From contig JAFPMR010000062.1 of the NCBI GenBank assembly GCA_017411235.1, positions 1 to 9,300 of the forward strand: 9,300 nt of DNA, in the 5' to 3' direction. Source of the stretch: Bacilli bacterium (GTDB lineage: Bacteria > Bacillota_I > Bacilli_A > RF39 > UBA660). Both the position numbers and the translations under genes were made by a program. Shown here one piece after another: positions 1-5,919 of this stretch (within the stretch, counting starts at the first letter, position 1; each line of letters opens with the position of its first letter). The notes beneath the pieces were generated by a model that worked only from the letters and a program-made list of their open reading frames with translations, did no database searches and was not told the DNA's origin.

Positions 1-1306
1 CACCAAATTTAATATTCTCTTTAACACTACCAGTAAACATAAATGCTTTTTGAGAAACATAACCAACTATATTATGTAAGTTCTTTAATGTATATTCTCT
101 TACATCAACACCATCTATATATACTTCTCCATCTGTAGCATCATAAAATCTTGGTATTAAATTAATTAAAGTAGATTTACCACTACCAGTAGAACCTATA
201 AATGCTACTGTTTCACCCTTCTTAGCAGTAAATGAAATATTCTTTAATAAATAATCATCAGCATCTGGATATTTAAAACTAACATTTTTAAATTCAACTG
301 TTCCTACTTCTTTAGGTTTACTATTAACACCATCAAATATAGAAACATCTGATTCTAATACTTCATTAATACGAATAGCAGATACTCTAGCTCTAGGTAA
401 TATCATAAAGATAAATGATAGCATTAAGAATGACATAATTACTTGAATACCATAACTAGTAAACACAACCATGTTACTAAATAATGTTAATCTATCCATC
501 ATACTCATGTTAACTAATAATAATGAACCAAAGAAATAGATACCTAATGTTAAGAAATGCATTACACTTCCCATAATTGGATCCATTAATGCAAATGTCT
601 TTTGAATCTTAATATGTGTATTAGTAATATCATTATTAACTCCTTCGAATTTTTCTCCTTGGAATTCTTCAGCATTAAATGCTCTTATTACTCTAACACC
701 CATAACATTCTCACGAGTTACATTATTTAAATTATCAGTAAACTTTTGAATCTTTTTAAATAATGGATTAACAGTAAGAGAAATAATTAATACAGTAGTT
801 AATAATACTAATACACCTACTGCTACTACTCCACTTAATTCTGCACTCTTATTAACTATTTTACTAATCGCCCATATAGCCATAATTGGTGCTTTAATCA
901 TTGCTTGTAAGCCCATAGCAATAAGCATTTCAACTTGACCTACGTCATTAGTTGTTCTAGTAATTAAACTACTAGTTTGGAATTTCTTCATCTCTGTAGT
1001 ACTAAATTTTTGTACTTTTTTAAATAATTTTCCTCTAATATTTTGAGAAAAACTAGCAGATAAACCTGAAGCAAAATATCCAATAAATACAGTAGAAATA
1101 GCACTACCAAGAGCACATAAAAGCATCATACCTCCACTTTTAAATACTTCTCTCATAGTACTGCCTTCAGTTTCAATCAATCTAGTAATTTCACTCATAT
1201 ATTCTGGAAGTCTAAGTTCTATCCATACTTGAAATACCATCGCAATAATACAAACGAATACTACAAGTAAATCTTTTTTAGTAAAATTCTTAAATAATTT
1301 TAGCAT
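1..1306 (-). CDS. ABC multidrug exporter half-transporter (permease-ATPase fusion), 3' end outside window
   Basis: This is probably one half of an ATP-driven drug or lipid exporter of the MsbA/LmrA/BmrCD type in the cytoplasmic membrane. The frame is open from the ATG at 1306 to the left edge, giving 435 residues of an expected 570-600. Residues 1 to about 320 are the transmembrane domain; the stretch LRLPEYMSEI near residue 32 is typical of half-exporters found in MarR-ABC-ABC operons. The nucleotide-binding domain follows: Walker A GSTGSGKST at residues 371-379 and the Q-loop VSQKAF with Gln419. The signature motif, Walker B and H-loop lie off the edge. The start overlaps the end of the MarR gene by 7 nt (ATGCTAA), which implies translational coupling and control by that repressor. 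A second half-transporter is expected just downstream, since this family usually works as a heterodimer. The substrate cannot be read from the sequence. Confidence 0.95.
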   Translation of the reverse strand, partial: MLKLFKNFTKKDLLVVFVCIIAMVFQVWIELRLPEYMSEITRLIETEGSTMREVFKSGGMMLLCALGSAISTVFIGYFASGLSASFSQNIRGKLFKKVQKFSTTEMKKFQTSSLITRTTNDVGQVEMLIAMGLQAMIKAPIMAIWAISKIVNKSAELSGVVAVGVLVLLTTVLIISLTVNPLFKKIQKFTDNLNNVTRENVMGVRVIRAFNAEEFQGEKFEGVNNDITNTHIKIQKTFALMDPIMGSVMHFLTLGIYFFGSLLLVNMSMMDRLTLFSNMVVFTSYGIQVIMSFLMLSFIFMILPRARVSAIRINEVLESDVSIFDGVNSKPKEVGTVEFKNVSFKYPDADDYLLKNISFTAKKGETVAFIGSTGSGKSTLINLIPRFYDATDGEVYIDGVDVREYTLKNLHNIVGYVSQKAFMFTGSVKENIKFG

Positions 1307-1734
1307 AACTCATCTATATTCCTTTCCATCTTGTCTAATATCTTTTTAAATGCCTCATACTCTTCTTTAGAAATACTATCTAAAACACTATGAGCTACAC
1401 TATCAAAGTTCTTTTTTAATACAGCTATAACTTCATTAGCTTTCTCAGTTAAACAAATAATCTTCTTTCGTGAATCATCTTTAGATTCATTTCTACTAAT
1501 ATAATTATTCTTCTCTAAATTATTTAGTATCTCAGATAAAGTAGATTTATTAATTGAATTAAACTTATCTAAAATATCAGTAGCAGTAACTTCTTTTTTC
1601 TCATCTATAAAAAGAATAATTCTACTTTGTACTGGTGTAATATCTAAACTAAAATTCTTTAAACTATTAGTTAAAGCCTTATGGATCTTACCATTAATTC
1701 TTTTAAAATCTAACATAACAGTTACTCTATCCAT
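1300..1734 (-). CDS. MarR family transcriptional regulator
   Basis: A 144-residue winged helix-turn-helix regulator, the usual MarR length. Helices at both ends (about 8-28 and 98-142) should form the dimer interface. The DNA-binding core runs from about residue 33 to 96: recognition helix around 62-76 (NKSTLSEILNNLEKNN) and a wing carrying the family hallmark DDSRKK at 86-91 followed by a conserved LT (95-96). The start is fixed by a strong Shine-Dalgarno, GAGGTGATC, 2 nt before the ATG at 1734; the internal Met7 has no such site. The gene is first in an operon with the ABC exporter it overlaps, and its own promoter carries a perfect palindrome between the -10 and the RBS, so autorepression relieved by a ligand is likely. 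The ligand is unknown; Cys144 at the extreme C-terminus is the only cysteine besides Cys94. Confidence 0.95.
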   Translation of the reverse strand: MDRVTVMLDFKRINGKIHKALTNSLKNFSLDITPVQSRIILFIDEKKEVTATDILDKFNSINKSTLSEILNNLEKNNYISRNESKDDSRKKIICLTEKANEVIAVLKKNFDSVAHSVLDSISKEEYEAFKKILDKMERNIDELC

Positions 1735-1736
1735 TA

Positions 1737-1745
1737 GATCACCTC
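1737..1745 (-). promoter_or_regulatory. Strong Shine-Dalgarno of the MarR gene
   Basis: On the minus strand GAGGTGATC is a nine-base match to the anti-Shine-Dalgarno end of 16S rRNA, placed just before the ATG at 1734. It decides the start codon and directly abuts the operator palindrome (1746-1769), so the palindrome in the mRNA could also shape access to the RBS. Confidence 0.85.
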
Positions 1746-1769
1746 AATTAGTTCGGCTACGAACTAATT
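1746..1769 (-). promoter_or_regulatory. Palindromic operator, probable MarR autoregulatory site
   Basis: A perfect inverted repeat with 10-bp arms, AATTAGTTCG and CGAACTAATT, separated by 4 bp. It begins one base after the -10 hexamer, covers the expected transcription start and ends exactly where the Shine-Dalgarno begins. MarR dimers bind palindromes of about this size that overlap the start region, so this is very probably the operator through which the repressor controls its own gene and the exporter. That this protein binds here is inference from position and symmetry. Confidence 0.8.
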
Positions 1770-1770
1770 A

Positions 1771-1799
1771 ATTATATACCTATTCAATATAAAATACAA
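1771..1799 (-). promoter_or_regulatory. Sigma-A promoter of the MarR-ABC operon
   Basis: Read on the minus strand, TTGTAT (1794-1799) and a consensus TATAAT (1771-1776) are separated by exactly 17 bp. Transcription should start near 1764, inside the operator palindrome. The -35 hexamer lies only one base beyond the T-tract of the preceding terminator. Confidence 0.75.
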
Positions 1800-1800
1800 T

Positions 1801-1839
1801 AAAAAAAGATAGTTTATTTTAAATATTCTAAACTACCTT
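1801..1839 (-). terminator. Rho-independent terminator of the S66 peptidase gene
   Basis: On the minus strand an 11-bp stem (AAGGTAGTTTA with TAAACTATCTT, one G-T pair) encloses a 12-nt loop and runs into seven Ts. The peptidase stop codon (1814-1816) is inside the descending arm, so the hairpin overlaps the end of the coding sequence. Confidence 0.8.
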
Positions 1840-2779
1840 CTTTTTTATTATAAATTACTCTTACTTTAAAGCCATTTATCATTGTAATAGATGGCTTAAC
1901 ATGACCTATATCAAACTTATAAATTACTTTATATTCTCCTAAAGCTTTCTTAATCGTCTCATCATATGCTAGTTCCATAAATGAATTCGGATACTTAACT
2001 TTTCCTATTAATATTAACTTAGTATATTTAAACCATCCAGCATTTTTGAATTGTAACAATGTACGATACAAATCTTCTACACTTAAACTAAATACATCAA
2101 AATACCAAATAACACCTTCTTCTTTATGTTTTTCAATAAACTCTAAAGTATTATCAAATTTTGTACCAATTATATCTTTTAAAGACTCTATACAACCACC
2201 AAGCAATATGCCTTCTTCGTTAATATCATCACCATAACTATTCCATTCATTATCTAAATCAAAGATATCATCTTTACTTTCATATTTATCACTTTTATAT
2301 TGTTTAACTAAATTGCCTTTTATTATTTGAAAATAATCTAAATAACATTGATGAAGATCATCACTACTATACCCAGACATATTACATGGTGTATAAATAG
2401 AAGGCATATCTAATTTAGTAGTTATACTATATAACAAGCTAGTAGGATCACTACTACCACCATACCATTTAGGATTCTTCTTAATTAAGTCATAATCTAA
2501 ATAAGGTAATATTTCACACAAGAAATCTCCACCTGCCGCAATATTAATCATTTTAATATCTTTATTAGTTACTAAACTATTTAATTCATTAACTCTAGTT
2601 TTAGCATCAGTACTTACTAAACCACCTGTTCTAACATCAGGTGTTTCCAAAATGTTAAAACCATTCTTTTTAACATTTTTAATACTCTTCTCATACTTAT
2701 CTATTTTATCTAAGACACCACAACTACAAGCAGTAACACCTATAGTATCATTATCTTTTAAAAAACTAGGTATAATCAT
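1814..2779 (-). CDS. S66 family serine peptidase (LD-carboxypeptidase / MccF-like)
   Basis: A 321-residue cytoplasmic peptidase of clan S66, which includes LdcA (removes the terminal D-Ala from tetrapeptides in peptidoglycan recycling) and MccF (hydrolyses microcin C-type aspartyl-nucleotide toxins). There is no signal peptide. The nucleophile motif is GGSSDPTSLLYSITTKLD with Ser110; the His motif is DIGH with His293. The family's catalytic Glu, about 65-68 residues before the His, aligns with Asp228 in WYFDVF, an unusual conservative change; Glu198 in GGCIES is a less likely alternative. Length and motifs match the subgroup common in Clostridia and Bacilli that is annotated simply as S66 peptidase. 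A GAGGTGG Shine-Dalgarno supports the ATG at 2779. It has its own promoter and terminator and is transcribed toward the MarR operon, but separately from it. Substrate (muropeptide or antibiotic) is unresolved. Confidence 0.9.
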   Translation of the reverse strand: MIIPSFLKDNDTIGVTACSCGVLDKIDKYEKSIKNVKKNGFNILETPDVRTGGLVSTDAKTRVNELNSLVTNKDIKMINIAAGGDFLCEILPYLDYDLIKKNPKWYGGSSDPTSLLYSITTKLDMPSIYTPCNMSGYSSDDLHQCYLDYFQIIKGNLVKQYKSDKYESKDDIFDLDNEWNSYGDDINEEGILLGGCIESLKDIIGTKFDNTLEFIEKHKEEGVIWYFDVFSLSVEDLYRTLLQFKNAGWFKYTKLILIGKVKYPNSFMELAYDETIKKALGEYKVIYKFDIGHVKPSITMINGFKVRVIYNKKEGSLEYLK

Positions 2780-2796
2780 ATTTCCACCTCAAAATT

Positions 2797-2805
2797 ATTA
2801 TAACA
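2797..2805 (-). promoter_or_regulatory. Extended -10 promoter for the S66 peptidase gene
   Basis: TGTTATAAT (TGn plus consensus TATAAT) on the minus strand lies directly after the T-tract of the preceding terminator. No good -35 is visible at 17 bp, where the terminator arm lies. The predicted leader is only about 13-15 nt, with the Shine-Dalgarno almost at the transcription start, so the call is tentative. Confidence 0.45.
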
Positions 2806-2832
2806 AAAAAAAGTTCCTTCATAGGAACTTTT
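2805..2832 (-). terminator. Rho-independent terminator of the Q/P/M-rich membrane protein gene
   Basis: A perfect 10-bp stem on the minus strand (AAAAGTTCCT and AGGAACTTTT) with a 4-nt loop leads into a T-run (eight Ts in total at 2805-2812). It begins one base after the stop codon. Confidence 0.9.
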
Positions 2833-2833
2833 A

Positions 2834-3652
2834 TTATTTACATTCTAAACCTATAGCTTCTAAATGTTCCTTAGTAGACTCATAGTCAGAATCATCTTCA
2901 TCTTCTAAGTCTTCTTTATCTATTTTCTTAGTTTGAGATACTATTAATTTCTTTCCAGATTTTTTAATAGAATATGAACAACCATCTTTAGATTTACAAC
3001 TATCTTTTAAGTCATTTTTTTGATCTTCATAAGCTTCATCTAATGCATCTTTATAATCATCTGCATCTGAGAAATCATATTCGGATTTCGCTGTAATCTT
3101 TTTAGGTTTACCAAATTTATACTTAACAATTGTTTCCATCTTATAAGCAACACCAAAAGCTTCTGATTCAGTAGAACATTTTAATGTCTTAGTAGCAATA
3201 AGGTTAATCAATAGAATTAATACTAATAAAGCCACCATTCCAACTGGAATTAATAAAATTAACTTATTAGAGTTTGACTTAGGAGCCGCAGGTGCTCCAC
3301 CACCCATTGGTTGTTGATATTGCATAGGTTGTTGCATCATTGGTTGTTGTTGCATCATATTAGGATCAGCCATTGGTTGTTGATATTGTTGTGGTTGAGC
3401 CATATTCATATCAGGTGTTGGTTGTGCCATAGGTGCTTGTTGCATCATTGGTTGTTGTGGTACACCAGGTCCTTGGTAACTTAATCCGCCACCAACTAAA
3501 GATCCTTGATCCATAACAGGTTGTTGTGGCACTTGTTGTTGTGCCATATTTGGATCCATTCCTTGATTCATCATTGGTTGTTGTGGTACACCAGGTCCTT
3601 GATAACTTAACCCGCCACCAAAACCTTGTTGATTATTGTAATCATTATTCAT
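2834..3652 (-). CDS. Single-pass membrane protein with Q/P/M-rich N-terminal tail and Cys-containing extracytoplasmic domain
   Basis: I do not recognise a named family for this 272-residue protein. Residues 1-125 form a low-complexity tail rich in Gln, Pro, Met and Gly and nearly uncharged; a 17-residue unit, GGGLSYQGPGVPQQPMM, occurs identically at 12-28 and 54-70. One membrane segment follows at about 130-153. Residues 154-272 are a charged domain, probably outside the cell, with four cysteines (159, 219, 225, 271) that could form disulfides; its YKFGKPKKITAKSEYDF stretch loosely recalls the beta-rich lipoproteins of the YehR/DUF1307 type, but I would not rely on this. With no signal peptide before the tail, the tail should be cytoplasmic. 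The gene has a moderate Shine-Dalgarno (GAGAGTAGG), probably its own extended -10 promoter and a strong terminator; no T-tract terminator separates it from the nucleotidase gene upstream, so readthrough is possible. Confidence 0.8.
   Translation of the reverse strand: MNNDYNNQQGFGGGLSYQGPGVPQQPMMNQGMDPNMAQQQVPQQPVMDQGSLVGGGLSYQGPGVPQQPMMQQAPMAQPTPDMNMAQPQQYQQPMADPNMMQQQPMMQQPMQYQQPMGGGAPAAPKSNSNKLILLIPVGMVALLVLILLINLIATKTLKCSTESEAFGVAYKMETIVKYKFGKPKKITAKSEYDFSDADDYKDALDEAYEDQKNDLKDSCKSKDGCSYSIKKSGKKLIVSQTKKIDKEDLEDEDDSDYESTKEHLEAIGLECK
3443..3493 (-). repeat. Direct repeat copy B (17-codon unit) in the Q/P/M-rich tail
   Basis: A 51-bp segment coding for residues 54-70 of the membrane protein at 2834-3652. 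It matches the copy at 3569-3619 at all but two positions, with both differences leaving the protein unchanged. The two copies are 126 bp (42 codons) apart in phase, which points to a fairly recent in-frame duplication. Confidence 0.85.
3569..3619 (-). repeat. Direct repeat copy A (17-codon unit) in the Q/P/M-rich tail
   Basis: Partner of the repeat at 3443-3493; codes for residues 12-28. Shorter QQPM/QQPMM-type units continue irregularly from about residue 66 to 116 of the same protein. Confidence 0.85.
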
Positions 3653-3675
3653 ATAAAAACCTACTCTCTACTCTT

Positions 3676-3684
3676 AGTATAACA
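3676..3684 (-). promoter_or_regulatory. Extended -10 promoter for the Q/P/M-rich membrane protein gene
   Basis: TGTTATACT on the minus strand (TGn plus TATACT) lies 24 nt before the ATG, with no convincing -35. Its -10 hexamer is one arm of a 7-bp inverted repeat (AGTATAA, 10 nt, TTATACT) at 3676-3699 whose other arm contains the stop codon of the nucleotidase gene. Confidence 0.45.
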
Positions 3685-3692
3685 TTTAATTA

Positions 3693-4256
3693 TTATACTG
3701 CATACATTTCTTGGACAATTCTATAAACTTCTTGCCAATCTTTTACTTTTCTTAAGTCTTTACTACCTTTACCAAATGATGTATTCATTTGTAATGTAGC
3801 AATTCCTTTATTTTTAACAGCTTTGCAATTCATTGTATTATCATCGATAAATAAATCAATATTTTCTAATACACAATCTCTAGCTTTATTAGGAGAATTA
3901 ACAATCAACTTATCAAACTTAATACCATTAGTAGTTAAGTAATCATAACTTAATTTATAAGGATCTGCATATTCATTATTATTTCTAGCAGAAATAAAAA
4001 TAATTCTATGACCTTGTTCTTTAAGTTTGTTAATAATCTCTACAGCTCCAGTTTTTAATGGAACTAATTTAGCCATCCTATCAAAGTTGTTATGGATGAA
4101 ATCAGTATAATTAGGAAGAGTCCCTCTTAATGTTTTATAAGAAGGAAGTTTTTTCAATAATTTATCGATATTCATTCCATAGCTTATTGCTATCATAGGT
4201 ATTAATGTTTCATATGTATTTGTAATTGTATCGTCAATATCTATACCTATATTCAT
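3693..4256 (-). CDS. HAD-superfamily 5'(3')-deoxyribonucleotidase (NT5C-like)
   Basis: A 187-residue phosphatase of the HAD fold resembling the NT5C family (Bacillus YqfW/YorS-like), which dephosphorylates nucleoside monophosphates in the cytoplasm. Motif I is DIDDT at residues 6-10, with Asp6 as the expected nucleophile and Asp8 as general acid/base; the family's small helical cap follows (about 15-65). Motif II is IFISAR with Ser89; Lys124 or Lys116 is the likely motif III lysine; motif IV is FIDDN with Asp138/Asp139 binding magnesium. All catalytic positions appear intact. The start has an AGGGTGA Shine-Dalgarno 6-7 nt before the ATG at 4256 and a sigma-A promoter just upstream, so it is probably a first gene, possibly cotranscribed with the membrane protein gene after it. 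The natural substrate (dNMP, other phosphate ester) is not visible. Confidence 0.85.
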   Translation of the reverse strand: MNIGIDIDDTITNTYETLIPMIAISYGMNIDKLLKKLPSYKTLRGTLPNYTDFIHNNFDRMAKLVPLKTGAVEIINKLKEQGHRIIFISARNNNEYADPYKLSYDYLTTNGIKFDKLIVNSPNKARDCVLENIDLFIDDNTMNCKAVKNKGIATLQMNTSFGKGSKDLRKVKDWQEVYRIVQEMYAV

Positions 4257-4276
4257 ATATGTTCACCCTATCATAA

Positions 4277-4305
4277 ATTATACACGTTCTATTAAAAAAA
4301 GACAA
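4277..4305 (-). promoter_or_regulatory. Sigma-A promoter of the nucleotidase gene
   Basis: On the minus strand TTGTCT (4300-4305) and consensus TATAAT (4277-4282) are 17 bp apart. The -35 hexamer is formed by the descending arm of the upstream gene's terminator, so promoter and terminator share sequence. Confidence 0.65.
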
Positions 4306-4318
4306 TACTATTGCCTTT
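4294..4318 (-). terminator. Rho-independent terminator of the acidic-tail membrane protein gene
   Basis: An 8-bp stem on the minus strand (AAAGGCAA with TTGTCTTT, one G-T pair), 5-nt loop, then more Ts (seven in a row counting the stem). The TAG stop codon of the upstream gene (4308-4310) sits in the loop. Confidence 0.75.
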
Positions 4319-4733
4319 CTTCCTCATCTTCTTCATATTCATTTTCATCTTGATCATAGAATGATGAATTATCATATTCCTGATTGTAATATTCCTGATT
4401 ATCATATTCTTCTTGACCATCATATTCTTCTTCTGGTTCTTCATCTTCTACTACATAAGCAATTGTTTTTGGTAAACCAATACCTTTATCAGTAAAAGCA
4501 TTAACACCAAAGAATACTAGTAATAATACATCTCCAATAATTAAAACAAAGTACATAACACTTAAAGTAAATAAACCAATAAGTATTACTAATACAATTA
4601 GTGAAATTATAAAACCAATAACAGATTTTGCTTTACTAGGTCTTTCATACACTTTATCATATGCAATCTTCTTATTGCCTTCACTAGTAAGACCTTCTAA
4701 GAAACGATCTAGATTATTCTTCTCATGATTCAT
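4308..4733 (-). CDS. Two-TM membrane protein with acidic, Tyr-rich C-terminal tail
   Basis: No family recognised for this 141-residue protein. Residues 1-36 are a polar, Lys-containing N-terminal segment, residues 37-80 are almost continuously hydrophobic and best read as a tight two-helix hairpin (a lone Asp68 lies inside the second half), and residues 95-141 are an extremely acidic tail built of Glu, Asp, Tyr, Asn and Gln with loose repeats such as YDNQEYYNQEYDN. The positive residues before the first helix put both ends in the cytoplasm. The start ATG at 4733 has a GGTGATGA-type Shine-Dalgarno. The gene stands between two terminators and so appears monocistronic, with a modest promoter overlapping the terminator before it. 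The tail is probably disordered and could bind partners, cations or serve as a localisation signal; this is speculation. Confidence 0.75.
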   Translation of the reverse strand: MNHEKNNLDRFLEGLTSEGNKKIAYDKVYERPSKAKSVIGFIISLIVLVILIGLFTLSVMYFVLIIGDVLLLVFFGVNAFTDKGIGLPKTIAYVVEDEEPEEEYDGQEEYDNQEYYNQEYDNSSFYDQDENEYEEDEEERQ

Positions 4734-4750
4734 ATATCATCACCACTTAT

Positions 4751-4778
4751 ATCATACAACAAAAAAAGAAAATAACAA
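4751..4778 (-). promoter_or_regulatory. Possible promoter of the acidic-tail membrane protein gene
   Basis: TTGTTA (4773-4778) and TATGAT (4751-4756) on the minus strand, spacing 16 bp. The -35 lies within the terminator hairpin of the gene before it. The match is moderate, but some promoter is needed because a terminator precedes this gene. Confidence 0.4.
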
Positions 4779-4790
4779 ATAGTTACTTTC
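4761..4790 (-). terminator. Rho-independent terminator closing the three-gene membrane operon
   Basis: A 9-bp stem on the minus strand (GAAAGTAAC with GTTATTTTC, one G-T pair), 5-nt loop, then seven Ts. The TAA stop of the four-TM gene (4783-4785) is inside the ascending arm. Confidence 0.75.
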
Positions 4791-5253
4791 TCTTATAACT
4801 CTTATTATATAAACGAATAAGTAAAGAATTAATTATTGTTTGAATAACTATTGCAAACCCAAATAAGAATGCTCCAATATACTCATTAAATACAAGGCAA
4901 ACTACTAACATAAAAATCATTACATATGTCATAACAATAATAGTTATAACATCAGCTTTGCCTTCAATAATTAAATTAACATTATTCTCTTGAATTTTAT
5001 CTTCTTTATATAAAAATATAACTGCTAGTAAAAATAATAAGAAACCAACTAAGAATAGTATAGCACCTAATATTTTTAACTTAACTATCATGTCACTTGT
5101 AACTACAACACTAGAATTAAATACTCTAATAAAACCTGCCTTCTTAATACTAGAACTTAAAAGTAGTAATAAACCACTTAAGTACATTATTAAGCCAAAT
5201 ACAAAGATAAATATAGTAAGGCCACTACTCTTCTTCTTAGTACCCTTATTCAT
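4783..5253 (-). CDS. Four-TM integral membrane protein of unknown function
   Basis: A 156-residue protein that is nearly all membrane: helices at about 12-33, 58-82, 101-122 and 125-147, with Lys-rich ends (KGTKKK near the start, KSYKRK at the end) that place both termini in the cytoplasm. The loop between helices 1 and 2 (about 35-57) would be outside. No catalytic motif or named family was recognised. Its start codon overlaps the end of the preceding gene by 8 nt (ATGAATAA), and AAAGGA lies about 11 nt upstream inside that gene, so translation is probably coupled. It is the last gene of the operon beginning at 7164. A role as a membrane partner of the two anchored proteins encoded upstream is a reasonable inference from the packing, but nothing in the sequence proves it. 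Confidence 0.8.
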   Translation of the reverse strand: MNKGTKKKSSGLTIFIFVFGLIMYLSGLLLLLSSSIKKAGFIRVFNSSVVVTSDMIVKLKILGAILFLVGFLLFLLAVIFLYKEDKIQENNVNLIIEGKADVITIIVMTYVMIFMLVVCLVFNEYIGAFLFGFAIVIQTIINSLLIRLYNKSYKRK

Positions 5254-5905
5254 CTAAACTATCCTTTAAAACATTAATAACAGGTCTTACAAACAATGTA
5301 GTATCTTCAACAACACTTTCTAATTTAAATGTATCATATGTAGTACTTAAATTATAATAATGTAAATGTACAGCTTCATCTAATCCCTCTACACCATCAC
5401 CTGTAGCAATCATTGTTGCGTAGAAAGTATTTGTTAAACAAATGAATTCAGGACAATCTGTAATATCATATGAATCTGTATATTTATCATATTTAACATT
5501 TAATAAATTTAAATCATCATCATTAAATAATCTAACTTTATAACCATTAACTTCTCTTAATTTATCAGTACCTATAAATTCTGCAAAATCACTTTTCAAG
5601 TATTTATTTAAATCACTAGATTCATAAACACTATAATCAGATTCTGCAATACCATTTTCTTCTAAATAAAGGATTCCTTTATATATCAAAGTAACATAAT
5701 TATCCTTACTAGAAGAATCATATAATACATACCAATCTTGATTATTTAAAGATACTATATCACCTGATTTGTATTCCTTATACTTATCAGATTTAAACAT
5801 TTCTTTTATTGAACTGTCTCGTTTACCAAATGCTTTAACAAAAGCAAATAAACCTATTACTAACAACAAAACTAATATAACAAGTATGATAGATCTTCGT
5901 TTCAT
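5246..5905 (-). CDS. Signal-anchored extracytoplasmic protein with DUF6273-like domain
   Basis: A 219-residue protein with a short basic start (MKRR) and one hydrophobic segment at about 5-25, with no lipobox cysteine, so it is probably anchored to the membrane with residues 28-219 outside. That domain begins with GDIVSLNNQDWYVLYDSSS (48-66) and ends with LFVRPVINVLKDSL (204-217); this beginning and the RPVIN ending recall the DUF6273-type surface domain common in gut Firmicutes proteins. The assignment is from memory and needs a profile search. Two cysteines (151 and 156) are close enough for a small disulfide loop. A good Shine-Dalgarno (AGGAG, 8 nt before the ATG at 5905) fills the 14-bp gap after the previous gene, and its end overlaps the next gene, so it is the middle gene of a three-gene operon. 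No enzymatic motif was seen. Confidence 0.8.
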   Translation of the reverse strand: MKRRSIILVILVLLLVIGLFAFVKAFGKRDSSIKEMFKSDKYKEYKSGDIVSLNNQDWYVLYDSSSKDNYVTLIYKGILYLEENGIAESDYSVYESSDLNKYLKSDFAEFIGTDKLREVNGYKVRLFNDDDLNLLNVKYDKYTDSYDITDCPEFICLTNTFYATMIATGDGVEGLDEAVHLHYYNLSTTYDTFKLESVVEDTTLFVRPVINVLKDSLDE

Positions 5906-5919
5906 ATCATCACTCCTAA

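Noticed and set aside
1746..1769. The palindrome upstream of the MarR gene as a terminator
   Set aside because: It is not followed by a T-tract, lies between a -10 and an RBS, and the real terminator of the upstream gene is at 1801-1839.
2046..2237. Short plus-strand open frame opposite the S66 peptidase gene
   Set aside because: It lies wholly inside a well-supported catalytic-domain gene on the other strand and shows no ribosome-binding site or recognisable protein features.
2652..2885. Plus-strand open frame spanning the 5' end of the S66 gene and the terminator before it
   Set aside because: It crosses a promoter, a terminator and the ends of two good minus-strand genes, and reads as translated complement.
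3526..3726. Plus-strand open frame opposite the Q/P/M-rich tail
   Set aside because: The Val/Leu/Asp bias is the complement of Gln/Pro codons, and the frame crosses an intergenic promoter.
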